DNA from: a virus | IMG/VR virus record: IMGVR_UViG_3300025849_000091 | Coordinates: 1 to 38,299 of that record | Strand: one strand, 5' to 3' | Length of the DNA: 38,299 bases | In this document: piece after piece, positions 17,195 through 24,724 of the stretch | Position numbering within the stretch: the first letter of the stretch is position 1 | Layout of the letters: every line of letters starts with the position of its first letter | Translations under genes and position numbers: made by a program | The notes under the pieces: generated by a model | Told to the model about the DNA's origin: nothing | The model's input: only the letters and a program-made list of their open reading frames with translations | Databases searched by the model: none

Positions 17195-17416
17195 TTAAAA
17201 TATACCTTTATCTTTATTAATCTTTTTAAAACCCTTTACTTTAGGCTGAAACTTCTTTTTAGGTGCTGGTATAGAAAAATTAGTTTTAACTTCATCTAAT
17301 TCAGATTTACCAAATGTAGAAAAAAGTTTTAGTCTTTTACTATTACTTTCTAAATCTTTATAAAAGTCATCTATTTCTTCATTCACAAAATTATTATAAT
17401 TTTTTAAACTCATCAT
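17195..17416 (-). CDS. Small basic protein with capsid-targeting-like N-terminus
   Basis: 73 aa, not recognised. It begins MMSLKNYNNFVNEEIDDFY, matching the pattern MK/L-x-x-[FY]-x-x-[FL]-x-[NE]-E. A basic C-terminus follows (APKKKFQPKVKGFKKINKDK), and no membrane segment is visible. It starts inside the primase stop (ATGA overlap; the second Met at 17413 is an alternative) and ends directly before uvsY, so it is co-expressed with replication genes. A small basic packaged DNA-binding protein would fit, but this is inference from the motif and charge. Confidence 0.65.
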   Translation of the reverse strand: MMSLKNYNNFVNEEIDDFYKDLESNSKRLKLFSTFGKSELDEVKTNFSIPAPKKKFQPKVKGFKKINKDKGIF

Positions 17417-18486
17417 ATAAAAATAATATCTAATGAATCCTTTGTAAAATATTTATCCAGGTCACCTAAGCACCCAGATCTATTACTGTATTCCCATTTA
17501 ACTAAATCATTTAAATCTTTAACCTTTCTTGATGGAATGTCAAAATCCTTTAAAAACTTATCCCACATAAATACAGTTTGACCACCCTTAAGTTTTTCAA
17601 TCATTCTTGTTTTACCTTCTAAATCATTATCAAAGAAATATCTTGCTGTAGGTATTTCATTAAATTCAATAATTTGTTTTTTAACTCCAGTTAAACCAAT
17701 AGAGTTATTCATAAACATTGCATCAATAGGACCTTCAAATATTGAAAAATCTCGAGACATATCAACAGTTAAGATTCCAAATAACATTGATATCTTATTT
17801 AGGTTATCTAATTCTTCTTCGGTAACTTTTAATGGTAATTTTAATCTGTCATAAATTCTTTCTATATTCCAAGTTTTATATTTAGGACCACCACTACCAC
17901 CTAAGTCTCTAGTTTGGAATCCTAATATTTTACCTTCAGGTGTTAAATTAAAAACATATAGTTCTCTACGCCTTGGGTCAAAACCAAACCTTTCAGTTTT
18001 ATGATGGAGAAGCCTACTCTTTAAATAAGGATATGCTTGGTATGTTAAAGTATTAATTGGATATACATTAAAACCTAAAGCTATTTCATCAAAAGTTAAT
18101 GCTAATTCTTTTGCTTTATCAAAAAGATAAAAATCTAAATTTTCTCCTAATGAAAAATGTTTACGATTTTCCTTAATATAATTAATAACATTAATTCTAT
18201 CATCGCCTTCGAAGTTTTCATTATGTTCTGCTAAGAATACATCTAAGGAAGCATGAGCTGAACAATTATAACAATGAAAGTATAAATCATTCCAATAAAT
18301 ATTTCCTCTCTTTTTTCTTGGTGTATCATGAGAATCACCACAGTAAGGGCATGCAAAATTTAACCTACCTTTACTCTCCAATATTCTTCTCTTCTCTGGA
18401 TGAGTATGATTAGTATGAAGAACTCGGACTACCTTATCGATAATCCGAGCTTTCATTTCAGAAGATATTATTACTTCCTCTGCCAT
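17413..18486 (-). CDS. 61: DNA primase, T4 gp61-like
   Basis: 357 aa (T4 gp61 is 342). An N-terminal zinc-binding domain has CPYC at C46/C49 and CYNC at C72/C75. A catalytic primase core contains the TOPRIM acidic residues: IFEGPIDAMF with E251, and FFDNDLEGK with D286/D288. RELYVFNLTPEGKILGFQTRDL is typical of DnaG-type primases. It synthesises RNA primers for lagging-strand replication together with the gp41 helicase, which is not in the window. It follows gene 32 with only 5 bp between and overlaps the 73-aa gene, so it is part of the same operon. Confidence 0.92.
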   Translation of the reverse strand: MAEEVIISSEMKARIIDKVVRVLHTNHTHPEKRRILESKGRLNFACPYCGDSHDTPRKKRGNIYWNDLYFHCYNCSAHASLDVFLAEHNENFEGDDRINVINYIKENRKHFSLGENLDFYLFDKAKELALTFDEIALGFNVYPINTLTYQAYPYLKSRLLHHKTERFGFDPRRRELYVFNLTPEGKILGFQTRDLGGSGGPKYKTWNIERIYDRLKLPLKVTEEELDNLNKISMLFGILTVDMSRDFSIFEGPIDAMFMNNSIGLTGVKKQIIEFNEIPTARYFFDNDLEGKTRMIEKLKGGQTVFMWDKFLKDFDIPSRKVKDLNDLVKWEYSNRSGCLGDLDKYFTKDSLDIIFI

Positions 18487-18491
18487 ACTTA

Positions 18492-19415
18492 TTAAAGATC
18501 TAAACCATTAATGAAATCATCAAAGTCATCTTTCTTTTCTTCACCTTTTACAGGTTCAGCCTTAGGAGTTTCCTTTGTTTCAGTTGTTGCTTTAGTTGCA
18601 GCAGCTTCAGTAGCTTGTGTATTTACTGGTGCTGGTTTTGATCTTGTGATGTTTTGAATTGAATCACCTGGTGATGTGAATTGAGATAATACATTCATTA
18701 CCTTTCCTCTTACTATATCATCCCATGCTTTATAACCCCATGTTGATAAATCTGGTGCAGTACCTAACAACTCTAAAATTGCCTTACGGCTTTCATCACT
18801 GTTTGTAACCGCTTCACCTTCAATTGTCATTGGAGATTTATTTCCGTGGAATTTACTAGAATCATAATTTGGAAAACCACCTTTCTTTGAAATTACTAAT
18901 TCAAAATTCTTGCCTTCAAAAGGATCGAATACTTGAGTAGGTTCATCAAATTGTGGATTCAGTTCTTCATCAATTTTAGTTTTGATTTTATAACCAAACT
19001 TCATGATTTTAACCTGCCCTTCAAGATCTCTGTTTTGTGGATCTTTTATGATTTGTACCAATGCATAGAATACTTCTCTACGCTTTAAACCTTCTGACAT
19101 CTTTTTGTCTACAGCAGATTCAGAGTTTCTTAGTTTAAAGAACATATCCTGTACAGGACATTTTTCTCCAACCGTTGATGGTGAATCAGCATAAAAGCCG
19201 TTTCCCTCTCTGTCTTCTAACCAGTAGACATACTTTCTTTCAAATGGTTTTCTTGGGTTTTTAGCATTAGGTAGAAACCTAATTAAAGAACGGTAAGTTC
19301 CGTCCTGTCCTTGATCTGGTTTAGGTGAATAAAGATCACTCCCTGCGGAAGATGGTCTTTCACCAGTGTCTAAATCTTTTACACTTACGTTAAAAATGTC
19401 GAATTCATTTGCCAT
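18492..19415 (-). CDS. 32: Single-stranded DNA-binding protein, T4 gp32-like
   Basis: 307 aa (T4 gp32 is 301). Three expected parts are visible: an N-terminal domain, a core where KRREVFYALVQIIKDPQNRD (from residue 111) aligns with the T4 KRKTSYWANILVVKDP region and FEGKNFELVISKKGGFPNYD with [20 protein letters not shown], and a C-terminal acidic tail ending DDFDDFINGLDL. It coats single-stranded DNA and coordinates replication, recombination and repair proteins. The core normally binds zinc through three Cys and a His. Here only C86 remains (EKCPVQDM), so the zinc site appears lost. The 167-bp leader carries repeats that may be an autoregulatory operator. The ATG at 19415 is preceded by AAGG, one of the few Shine-Dalgarno-like sequences here. 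Confidence 0.92.
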   Translation of the reverse strand: MANEFDIFNVSVKDLDTGERPSSAGSDLYSPKPDQGQDGTYRSLIRFLPNAKNPRKPFERKYVYWLEDREGNGFYADSPSTVGEKCPVQDMFFKLRNSESAVDKKMSEGLKRREVFYALVQIIKDPQNRDLEGQVKIMKFGYKIKTKIDEELNPQFDEPTQVFDPFEGKNFELVISKKGGFPNYDSSKFHGNKSPMTIEGEAVTNSDESRKAILELLGTAPDLSTWGYKAWDDIVRGKVMNVLSQFTSPGDSIQNITRSKPAPVNTQATEAAATKATTETKETPKAEPVKGEEKKDDFDDFINGLDL

Positions 19416-19582
19416 GTTAATTGCCTTTTTTTTGTTATTATTAATTTATGATAACAAACTCCGTATCTAAACGCCTTTTAATTTTTTATTGCCTATTTAC
19501 TTCGCCTTGTTATCGCCTTTTAAAAAGTACCAATACTTTATTGATTCCTTTGTTTATTATATATCCCCTAAGTCAGTTTGTT
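19416..19582 (-). promoter_or_regulatory. Gene 32 leader with hairpin and AAAGGC repeats
   Basis: The longest intergenic region. On the minus strand it has a TATATAA box (19557-19563), then a hairpin AAAGTA-TTGG-TACTTT (19524-19539). About 100 nt of A-rich, largely unstructured sequence follows with five AGGC elements whose GGC lies at 19515-19517, 19504-19506, 19491-19493, 19473-19475 and 19423-19425. Four are in AAGGC context, and the last (AAAAGGC) is 10 nt before the ATG. T4 gp32 represses its own mRNA by nucleating on a structured element and spreading over an unstructured A/U-rich leader; this layout is similar. The regulatory role is inferred. Confidence 0.5.
19557..19563 (-). promoter_or_regulatory. 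TATATAA box before the gene 32 leader
   Basis: Minus strand reads GGGATATATAATAAACAAAGG, 141 nt upstream of the gene 32 start. Same core as the other boxes but at a much longer distance, which would give gene 32 a long 5' leader. Promoter role inferred. Confidence 0.4.
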
Positions 19583-19867
19583 TCAGACTATTTTAACATT
19601 TTTATCTATTATTGCAGTTACATCACGTTCTCTTATACTTAATACTGTTTCTCCTTTATATTTAAATTCACTACCAGCTAAATCATGAAAAAGTATTTTA
19701 ATTCCTATTTTAAAATCTTTATCTTCTACCCCATCTCCTACTCCAGTGATTGTACCTGAATACGGAGGTGCAAACATCCCTTCTTTTTTTAGTAAAATTA
19801 TACTGCCTTGCTTCTCTGGTTGCTCATCTTTTTTTAAAAATATTCTATTTCCTAAAGGTTTTATCAT
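19583..19867 (-). CDS. GroES-like co-chaperonin
   Basis: 94 aa, the standard length for the family. The N-terminus MIKPLGNRIFLKKDE matches the GroES opening (IRPLxDRVxVK). A flexible loop follows with SIILL in the place of the GroEL-contacting IVL tripeptide, then YSGTITGVGDG, KIGIKILFHDLAGSEFKYKGE and ERDVTAII, matching the GroES body and end. T4 uses gp31, a GroES analogue, to fold its major capsid protein with host GroEL. This gene likely plays that part or supplements the host protein, but it is closer to canonical GroES than to gp31. It lies between the RuvC-like gene and gene 32. Confidence 0.88.
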   Translation of the reverse strand: MIKPLGNRIFLKKDEQPEKQGSIILLKKEGMFAPPYSGTITGVGDGVEDKDFKIGIKILFHDLAGSEFKYKGETVLSIRERDVTAIIDKNVKIV

Positions 19868-19952
19868 TTTATTTTAATTTTTTTTATAGAAAGCTGAAAC
19901 AATGTTAACATGTTGCAATATAATTTTTAACTATTCAGAGTAAGAAAAGTAT

Positions 19953-20612
19953 CTATTTGTTAGCCTTCAGGACTTTAAGTATAAAGTAGGCATCAACGAT
20001 GTCATCGATAGGTTTAGGTATTTTAATGCTGAAGTCTTTTCCTTGAGTCCATTTCCAAAGTTTAGTGCTCCTTAAGTTCTTATCATTAAGGACATCATCT
20101 TGGAATGCTTTAGCCATATAATGTTTATTTGCATTTCCTTTCCCAGCAAGTTTCTTAACATGAGATGGTTGAAAGACAGATAAATTTTCTATAGAATACT
20201 TATCTATTAATTCTTTTCTTAAAAAAGTATTGTACTGAATAATGTCTATAAATGAATTACCCTTGGAGCCATAAGAAAATCCTTCTAATGCAACTGCTAC
20301 CTTATCACTTTCAAATAAGGTTGAAAATATATTAACCATAAGTGAGCTAATATTTCCTGCATCCTCTAACTTCTGTCTCTCTCTAGGTAAAAACTCTTTA
20401 CTTGTAACTTCTCTATTATAAGGAAATCCTAATAAAGCATTATCATCCATTAATTCTTTGTGTACACTGAATGCTTTAGGTATTTTTCTACCTTCTTCAT
20501 CCCATATACGATTTCCGTAATTAAAAAAAGTTATAAAGTGATATTTGCCATCGGCTGTTTCAACACAGGCACCAGGGCTATTTAATGAAAAGTCAATTCC
20601 TATGTGAATCAT
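19953..20612 (-). CDS. RuvC-like Holliday junction resolvase/RNase H-fold nuclease
   Basis: 219 aa. The RNase H-fold acidic residues fall at expected places: D7 in HIGIDFSLNSPG, E110 in VALEGFSYGSKG, and D203/D204 with D207 in PIDDIVDAYF. A lysine-rich KKLAGKGNANKHYMAKAF segment matches the RuvC-like region before the last acidic motif. RuvC-type enzymes cut four-way junctions and resolve branched DNA before packaging. T4 uses unrelated endonuclease VII (gp49) for this, so here the RuvC-like protein is a plausible replacement. It starts 5 bp after the glycine-zipper gene. Specificity for junctions is inferred from the fold. Confidence 0.82.
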   Translation of the reverse strand: MIHIGIDFSLNSPGACVETADGKYHFITFFNYGNRIWDEEGRKIPKAFSVHKELMDDNALLGFPYNREVTSKEFLPRERQKLEDAGNISSLMVNIFSTLFESDKVAVALEGFSYGSKGNSFIDIIQYNTFLRKELIDKYSIENLSVFQPSHVKKLAGKGNANKHYMAKAFQDDVLNDKNLRSTKLWKWTQGKDFSIKIPKPIDDIVDAYFILKVLKANK

Positions 20613-20617
20613 TCTAA

Positions 20618-20974
20618 TTATATTCTCTTGCCGATAACTGCACCTAGCGCAGCACCTACAAGACGTGAGGTTAATAAATCATAAAGAGCACCTTTAGTAA
20701 CACCTAATACTTTAGCTACTGCTTTACCTATAGTTTTTCCTAATGCAAACCCAGTAAGTCCACCAAATATACTACCAAGCAATCCTTCATTGATTATCTC
20801 CTCAACACAATCTTCTAAATTCTTACCTTCTTTTTGAGCTTCAAGAATTCTATCTACTGCTAAATCAATAGCAGCATCCTGCTCTTCTGTTAGATCATGA
20901 GATTCATTTAATAAATCTTCTATGTTTAAAGAATCTTCTTTATTCTCAATTAGGTAATCTTTAAATGTTTTCAT
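20618..20974 (-). CDS. Small protein with targeting-like N-terminus and glycine-zipper membrane segment
   Basis: 118 aa. The N-terminus MKTFKDYLIE is almost the same as the capsid-targeting sequence I recall for T4 internal proteins (MKTYQEFIAE), and LIE is a candidate prohead-protease site. An acidic helical stretch follows to about residue 60. Residues 64-91 and 104-116 are glycine-zipper-like hydrophobic segments (GLLGSIFGGLTGFALGKTIG; RLVGAALGAVIGKRI), typical of membrane-inserting helices. It is preceded by a TATATAA box and followed by the RuvC-like gene. A head-packaged, membrane-active protein acting at DNA entry is one reading; a holin-like protein is another. No family was recognised. 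Confidence 0.7.
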   Translation of the reverse strand: MKTFKDYLIENKEDSLNIEDLLNESHDLTEEQDAAIDLAVDRILEAQKEGKNLEDCVEEIINEGLLGSIFGGLTGFALGKTIGKAVAKVLGVTKGALYDLLTSRLVGAALGAVIGKRI

Positions 20975-20991
20975 TAGTGTTCTTTATTTGT

Positions 20992-20998
20992 TTATATA
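20992..20998 (-). promoter_or_regulatory. TATATAA box upstream of the glycine-zipper gene
   Basis: Minus strand reads CTAATATATAAACAAATAAAG, 17 nt before the ATG at 20974, right after the stop of the tail tube gene. Promoter role inferred from recurrence and position. Confidence 0.45.
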
Positions 20999-21553
20999 TT
21001 AGTCTATGTTAACAACAACATCTAGAATGTTATATCCAAAAGTAATATCAAAGGTTTGAAATTCTATCGTATTACTTGAAAAATTTAAATCCAATGCACC
21101 TACTTCAGAGATAAACATATCTTTAAGTTGAACTGTCACAAAGACAGTCCCATCAGCATCTAACATCTGTACACCAACGCCTTCGGGTAAATACGGATGT
21201 TTGCCACTAAGTTTATAATAATAGTCAAACATTTCTACGGCCATCCAATAATTTACATACCCATCAAATGCTTGCATTGTAACAGTCATAGTTTTATCAA
21301 ATAATTGTTGCTTTGGTAAGCTTGATCTGAATGCACGCTGATTACCAGGATAGTCTACCTGAGTAACTGCATCAAAAGAAGGTCCTGGTAAATTAAGAGA
21401 TTGAATTCCATAATTCCAATAATCTATAGGTTCTTTAATTATTCCGCCAGGTATTCTTGTAAGAAAAGGTTTATACTTTTTAGCAATTGGCTCAGGTATA
21501 AAATTTCTAGGGAAATCAAATTTAAATTGATTATTTCTTGCGCTTAATATCAT
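20999..21553 (-). CDS. Tail tube protein, gp19-like
   Basis: 184 aa (T4 gp19 is 163; the gp54 baseplate tube protein is about 320). The C-terminal half aligns by eye with gp19: KTMTVTMQAFDGYVNYW, then VTVQLKDMFISEVGALDLNFSSNTIEFQTFDITFGYN against IKGLWPTNVGELQLDWDSNNEIQTFEVTLALDYW in T4. The fold is that of tube proteins of contractile injection systems, which stack as hexamers to form the channel for DNA. It sits at the end of a run of tail genes with a 9-bp gap to the upstream gene. A second tube-like protein elsewhere cannot be excluded, so it could be the baseplate-proximal version. Confidence 0.7.
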   Translation of the reverse strand: MILSARNNQFKFDFPRNFIPEPIAKKYKPFLTRIPGGIIKEPIDYWNYGIQSLNLPGPSFDAVTQVDYPGNQRAFRSSLPKQQLFDKTMTVTMQAFDGYVNYWMAVEMFDYYYKLSGKHPYLPEGVGVQMLDADGTVFVTVQLKDMFISEVGALDLNFSSNTIEFQTFDITFGYNILDVVVNID

Positions 21554-21562
21554 GATTAATTG

Positions 21563-22561
21563 TTAATATGTATTTCTATCTGGATCAAATCCATTTCCTG
21601 GTCTACCATCAAATAAGTCAGGCTTAATCATAGATCCAACTGAAGTTCTTCCAATAGTAAAATTCTGTAAATTCTTAGCTGCATTTCTAAAAAAGAATTT
21701 CTGTTTAGATTTAGTTTGTGCAACTATTGCTTTCTTCTTTGAAGCCATTATTTGTTGCTTTCTTAGTTTTTGTCTATTAGCAGCTGCTTGTGCCTCTTTG
21801 GCTCTACGGTTGATTAATTCTATAGTAGTGGACTTTAAGTCTTTAGATAATTCTGCTATTTCATTTGTTAATTCTTCATTACTATTTTGTAATCTTATTA
21901 TAGTAGCATCATCTTCTTCACCTGAATTAATTAATTCAGCATTTTCTGCTTTTAATCTAGTGTTTTCATCTTGTAACTTTGCTAATAATATACTATATTC
22001 TACTCTCGCTTCCTCAATCTGTCTAGTAAGAGATATTCTATTTGCATCATCTACAGCTAGCCATATACCTTGATATAAAACTGATTCATCAGATGTAGAT
22101 CCATCTTCACGATCAACCATTCTTGTAGATATGTAAAAATTATTGTTAGATAATGCTAGTATTTTTTTACTATCTGACCTAGTAATTCTAAAAAGTACCT
22201 CACCTTTTGATAAATCTATTTCATCAACTTGAGTATGGTTAAGTATATCAATTTCATCCTCTTCACCAATAAAGTTTAAATATAAATCACCTACATTACT
22301 TAAATCAATAGGAGTGTCCTCGCCATCAACTTCATCAAACATTGTAAAAAGATAATAATCATCGAATAAAGATATTCTAATTGTACCATCACCTGAAGGT
22401 AAAGGCATTTCATTAACTGAAAGATTAACAAATTTTTGATAAAATTCCTTTTCAGTTTTAGTTAATGATATATTAGTTCTTACACCACCAACTACCTGTT
22501 TGGTTTTAGCTTTCTTTTGTATTTGTTCTGCTTGTGATAATTTACTCTGTCTCGCTGCCAT
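21563..22561 (-). CDS. Baseplate/tail structural protein with coiled coil
   Basis: 332 aa. Residues about 45-175 are beta-rich (GTIRISLFDDYYLFTMFDE, LFRITRSDSKKILALSNNNFYIS, ESVLYQGIWLAVDD) and resemble the immunoglobulin-like N-domain of BppU-type baseplate proteins, by pattern only. Residues about 180-250 are a long heptad-type coiled coil, followed by a basic Lys/Arg/Gln-rich stretch and the C-terminal FNFTIGR-like end PDLFDGRPGNGFDPDRNTY. The start overlaps the end of the upstream gene by 20 bp. A structural role in tail or baseplate is inferred from context between tail genes. Confidence 0.65.
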   Translation of the reverse strand: MAARQSKLSQAEQIQKKAKTKQVVGGVRTNISLTKTEKEFYQKFVNLSVNEMPLPSGDGTIRISLFDDYYLFTMFDEVDGEDTPIDLSNVGDLYLNFIGEEDEIDILNHTQVDEIDLSKGEVLFRITRSDSKKILALSNNNFYISTRMVDREDGSTSDESVLYQGIWLAVDDANRISLTRQIEEARVEYSILLAKLQDENTRLKAENAELINSGEEDDATIIRLQNSNEELTNEIAELSKDLKSTTIELINRRAKEAQAAANRQKLRKQQIMASKKKAIVAQTKSKQKFFFRNAAKNLQNFTIGRTSVGSMIKPDLFDGRPGNGFDPDRNTY

Positions 22562-23924
22562 TGGTTTGTGTTATTGTTTGAATTTTAACTGGAGAAATTG
22601 CAGCTTTAACTTTTATTCTATCCCTAAAGGTAGTTACATAACTAGTTTTTACTACTAATTTCTCTACAATTTGCTCAGTGGTATCTACATTAAGTGTTTC
22701 TGCACCACTACCACCACCGACTACAATTTGTTTTCCCGTATCATTATTAATTCTATTATATACATTAGCAACCGTTGGTACTACTCCTAAGTTAACTTGT
22801 ATCATATTAGGTCCATAAATCTGTGGTTCAAATGATGTTAGCTTAGCATTTTTAATTATCTGTGTAGCATCAGCTTTATTGTATAATCTTAATACATAAT
22901 TTATAGAAAATGAAACGGCTTTATTTGCATTCTTAATAATAGGCCTAAATAATACAGGTTCATCAAATTCAGTATCTTGAGTTATAACTTGAAAACTAGT
23001 CTGTGTAAATACTTGCCCAACCTGTTCTGTAACACTTATTTCATGAAATACTACATACTGTCCACCTGAAGAATTTAACTGTGCAATAAAATTACTAAAG
23101 GTAGATCCTGTTACTTGCCCTGATAATTCAAAGTAATCACCATTATCTGATTGAATTACTTGTGCATATAAATTATCATAGATATCTCTACTTAATATGG
23201 AAACCGAATTGATTTCTTGCATTTCATAAAAGCTATACGCGTTTTCAACAATAGTTTGATAAATACCGGTTGCTCTTAGTGTAATTGGTGGAGTACTTAA
23301 AAATCCTTGTCCTTCAGTTATTTTATAAGCTACTCCATTAGGTTGAGATGCACTAAATAAATTATTCATAAAATATAGTGAAGGTACTCGCCATTCAATA
23401 TAAGTAGCATAAAGCTTATCAGCTAATAAGAGTGGTTCTGGGCTAAACGTTGGTGTATCGGTTTTAAGAAAATTAATCGATGCTAGGTTTAACATAACAT
23501 TATCTCTCCTAGGAGCTAATGCTTCAAATACAATACCATCAAATCCTTCAAAATTAAATCCAGCTACAAAATGTATTTTTATTTTATCATAAGCTACATC
23601 TAATGCTGGACTAAATGTTTGTAAAAGATCTGCACTATCAGTTAATGCTGAACTAAAATCATTATAAGGAACACCAATGTCTGTGTCCAATGAAACATAC
23701 TGAGTTTTAGTAGCATTGTTAGATGCAGCTGATATATCTCTATAATTACCCATCACAGCAGAAACACTATCTGTATTAAAGAAATAAGTTCCTTTAGTAT
23801 TAGTATCTCTCATAAGCTCAATAGGGTACGATGCTGTATTAAACGTAGTAGGCGTTGCCTGACTAGTATACACATACTCTATAAGTATTTGCTCAGATAT
23901 TTGTATAAACCTTGATGATTCCAT
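22542..23924 (-). CDS. Putative baseplate/tail structural protein
   Basis: 460 aa, not assigned to a named family. It begins MESSRFIQISEQILIEYVYTS and is beta-rich throughout, with aromatic and Asn/Thr-rich segments and no enzymatic motif. KIHFVAGFNFEGFDGIVFEA and VLFRPIIKNANKAVSFSINYVLRLYNKADAT look like repeated beta-sandwich pieces. A Gly-rich linker (VVGGGSGAE) near residue 400 precedes a short C-terminal domain. It lies between the envelope-protein gene and the coiled-coil structural gene, with overlap into the latter. Its size and place fit a baseplate wedge or tail-terminal component, but this is context inference. Confidence 0.65.
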   Translation of the reverse strand: MESSRFIQISEQILIEYVYTSQATPTTFNTASYPIELMRDTNTKGTYFFNTDSVSAVMGNYRDISAASNNATKTQYVSLDTDIGVPYNDFSSALTDSADLLQTFSPALDVAYDKIKIHFVAGFNFEGFDGIVFEALAPRRDNVMLNLASINFLKTDTPTFSPEPLLLADKLYATYIEWRVPSLYFMNNLFSASQPNGVAYKITEGQGFLSTPPITLRATGIYQTIVENAYSFYEMQEINSVSILSRDIYDNLYAQVIQSDNGDYFELSGQVTGSTFSNFIAQLNSSGGQYVVFHEISVTEQVGQVFTQTSFQVITQDTEFDEPVLFRPIIKNANKAVSFSINYVLRLYNKADATQIIKNAKLTSFEPQIYGPNMIQVNLGVVPTVANVYNRINNDTGKQIVVGGGSGAETLNVDTTEQIVEKLVVKTSYVTTFRDRIKVKAAISPVKIQTITQTNGSETE

Positions 23925-23938
23925 TCTATTCTATTTAT

Positions 23939-24724
23939 TTACCATTGCAAAAGCTTTGGGTTCCAAGAAATTCCTATTCCGATGTATGGTCCAAAATTAC
24001 CATCACCAGTAATTCCCATTCCCATATTAACACCTAATCCAAAAGGTTTTCTATTTTTCATTTGTATACTTTTAAACTCAGGACTATTTTGATCAATCAT
24101 AATTCCCTGAGTATTATTAAATGTTGTACCAGGATAATCAGAAGTTAATTTAATAAAAACTTCCTTTGTATTTAAGTCCTGTGACAGCGTAGCATCTAAC
24201 CATATATTTTGTTTCAATCCTATGGTAGCAGAACCGAACATTAAACTATCAGTAAATGTATAAGGTAAAGATACATCAATTAATCTTGAGCTTTTTTCCC
24301 AATCACTTTTAGAATTAAAACTTAATACCGATTTAAACTCCACACCATCTTGTTTAACAACAGTGTCTTTTGATTTGACTGGAACTTCTACTATTCTTTC
24401 TTCTACGATTGTTTTGTATTTTACAATTGTTATAGGAGGTCTATTCTTTTCAAATTCTAAACTATCTCTTAATTCTTCTAAGGATAAATTAAGACCTTTT
24501 ATTTCACCAACTGATTCTCCATTTTCATTTACATAATTACGAATGGTATCATTAGCTGCCTCAAGATTATTTTGAAACCTAGTAACTTCACCCTTTGCCT
24601 GTTCAGTTTCATTGCATTGCCTAACTAGTAAAAATAATAACACTATGATTCCTCCCAATAAAAACATCCTAGTGTTCTTTGGGTCTGTTAGAATACCAAG
24701 AATATTTTTAATAATTAAAATCAT
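23939..24724 (-). CDS. Envelope-spanning protein, possible spanin
   Basis: 261 aa. One transmembrane segment lies near the N-terminus (MFLLGGIIVLLFLLVRQC, about residues 20-37), followed by a charged coiled coil to about residue 100. A periplasmic beta-rich region ends in GLGVNMGMGITGDGNFGPYIGIGISWNPKLLQW, which looks like the closing strands of an outer-membrane barrel or anchor. This topology resembles proteins I remember as DUF6808 in Bacteroidetes and their phages. Linking inner to outer membrane, it could act as a single-protein spanin in lysis. C37 is not in a proper lipobox. It overlaps the upstream 77-aa gene by 4 bp (ATGA). The lysis role is inference. Confidence 0.65.
   Translation of the reverse strand: MILIIKNILGILTDPKNTRMFLLGGIIVLLFLLVRQCNETEQAKGEVTRFQNNLEAANDTIRNYVNENGESVGEIKGLNLSLEELRDSLEFEKNRPPITIVKYKTIVEERIVEVPVKSKDTVVKQDGVEFKSVLSFNSKSDWEKSSRLIDVSLPYTFTDSLMFGSATIGLKQNIWLDATLSQDLNTKEVFIKLTSDYPGTTFNNTQGIMIDQNSPEFKSIQMKNRKPFGLGVNMGMGITGDGNFGPYIGIGISWNPKLLQW

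Noticed and set aside
19868-19952. Palindrome ATGTTAACAT before the GroES-like gene as an operator
   Set aside because: Only 10 bp, A/T-rich and unique in the window; chance occurrence cannot be excluded.
24610-24620. Lipoprotein signal at Cys37 of the envelope protein
   Set aside because: The residues before the Cys (LVRQ) do not fit a lipobox; a signal anchor is the better reading.
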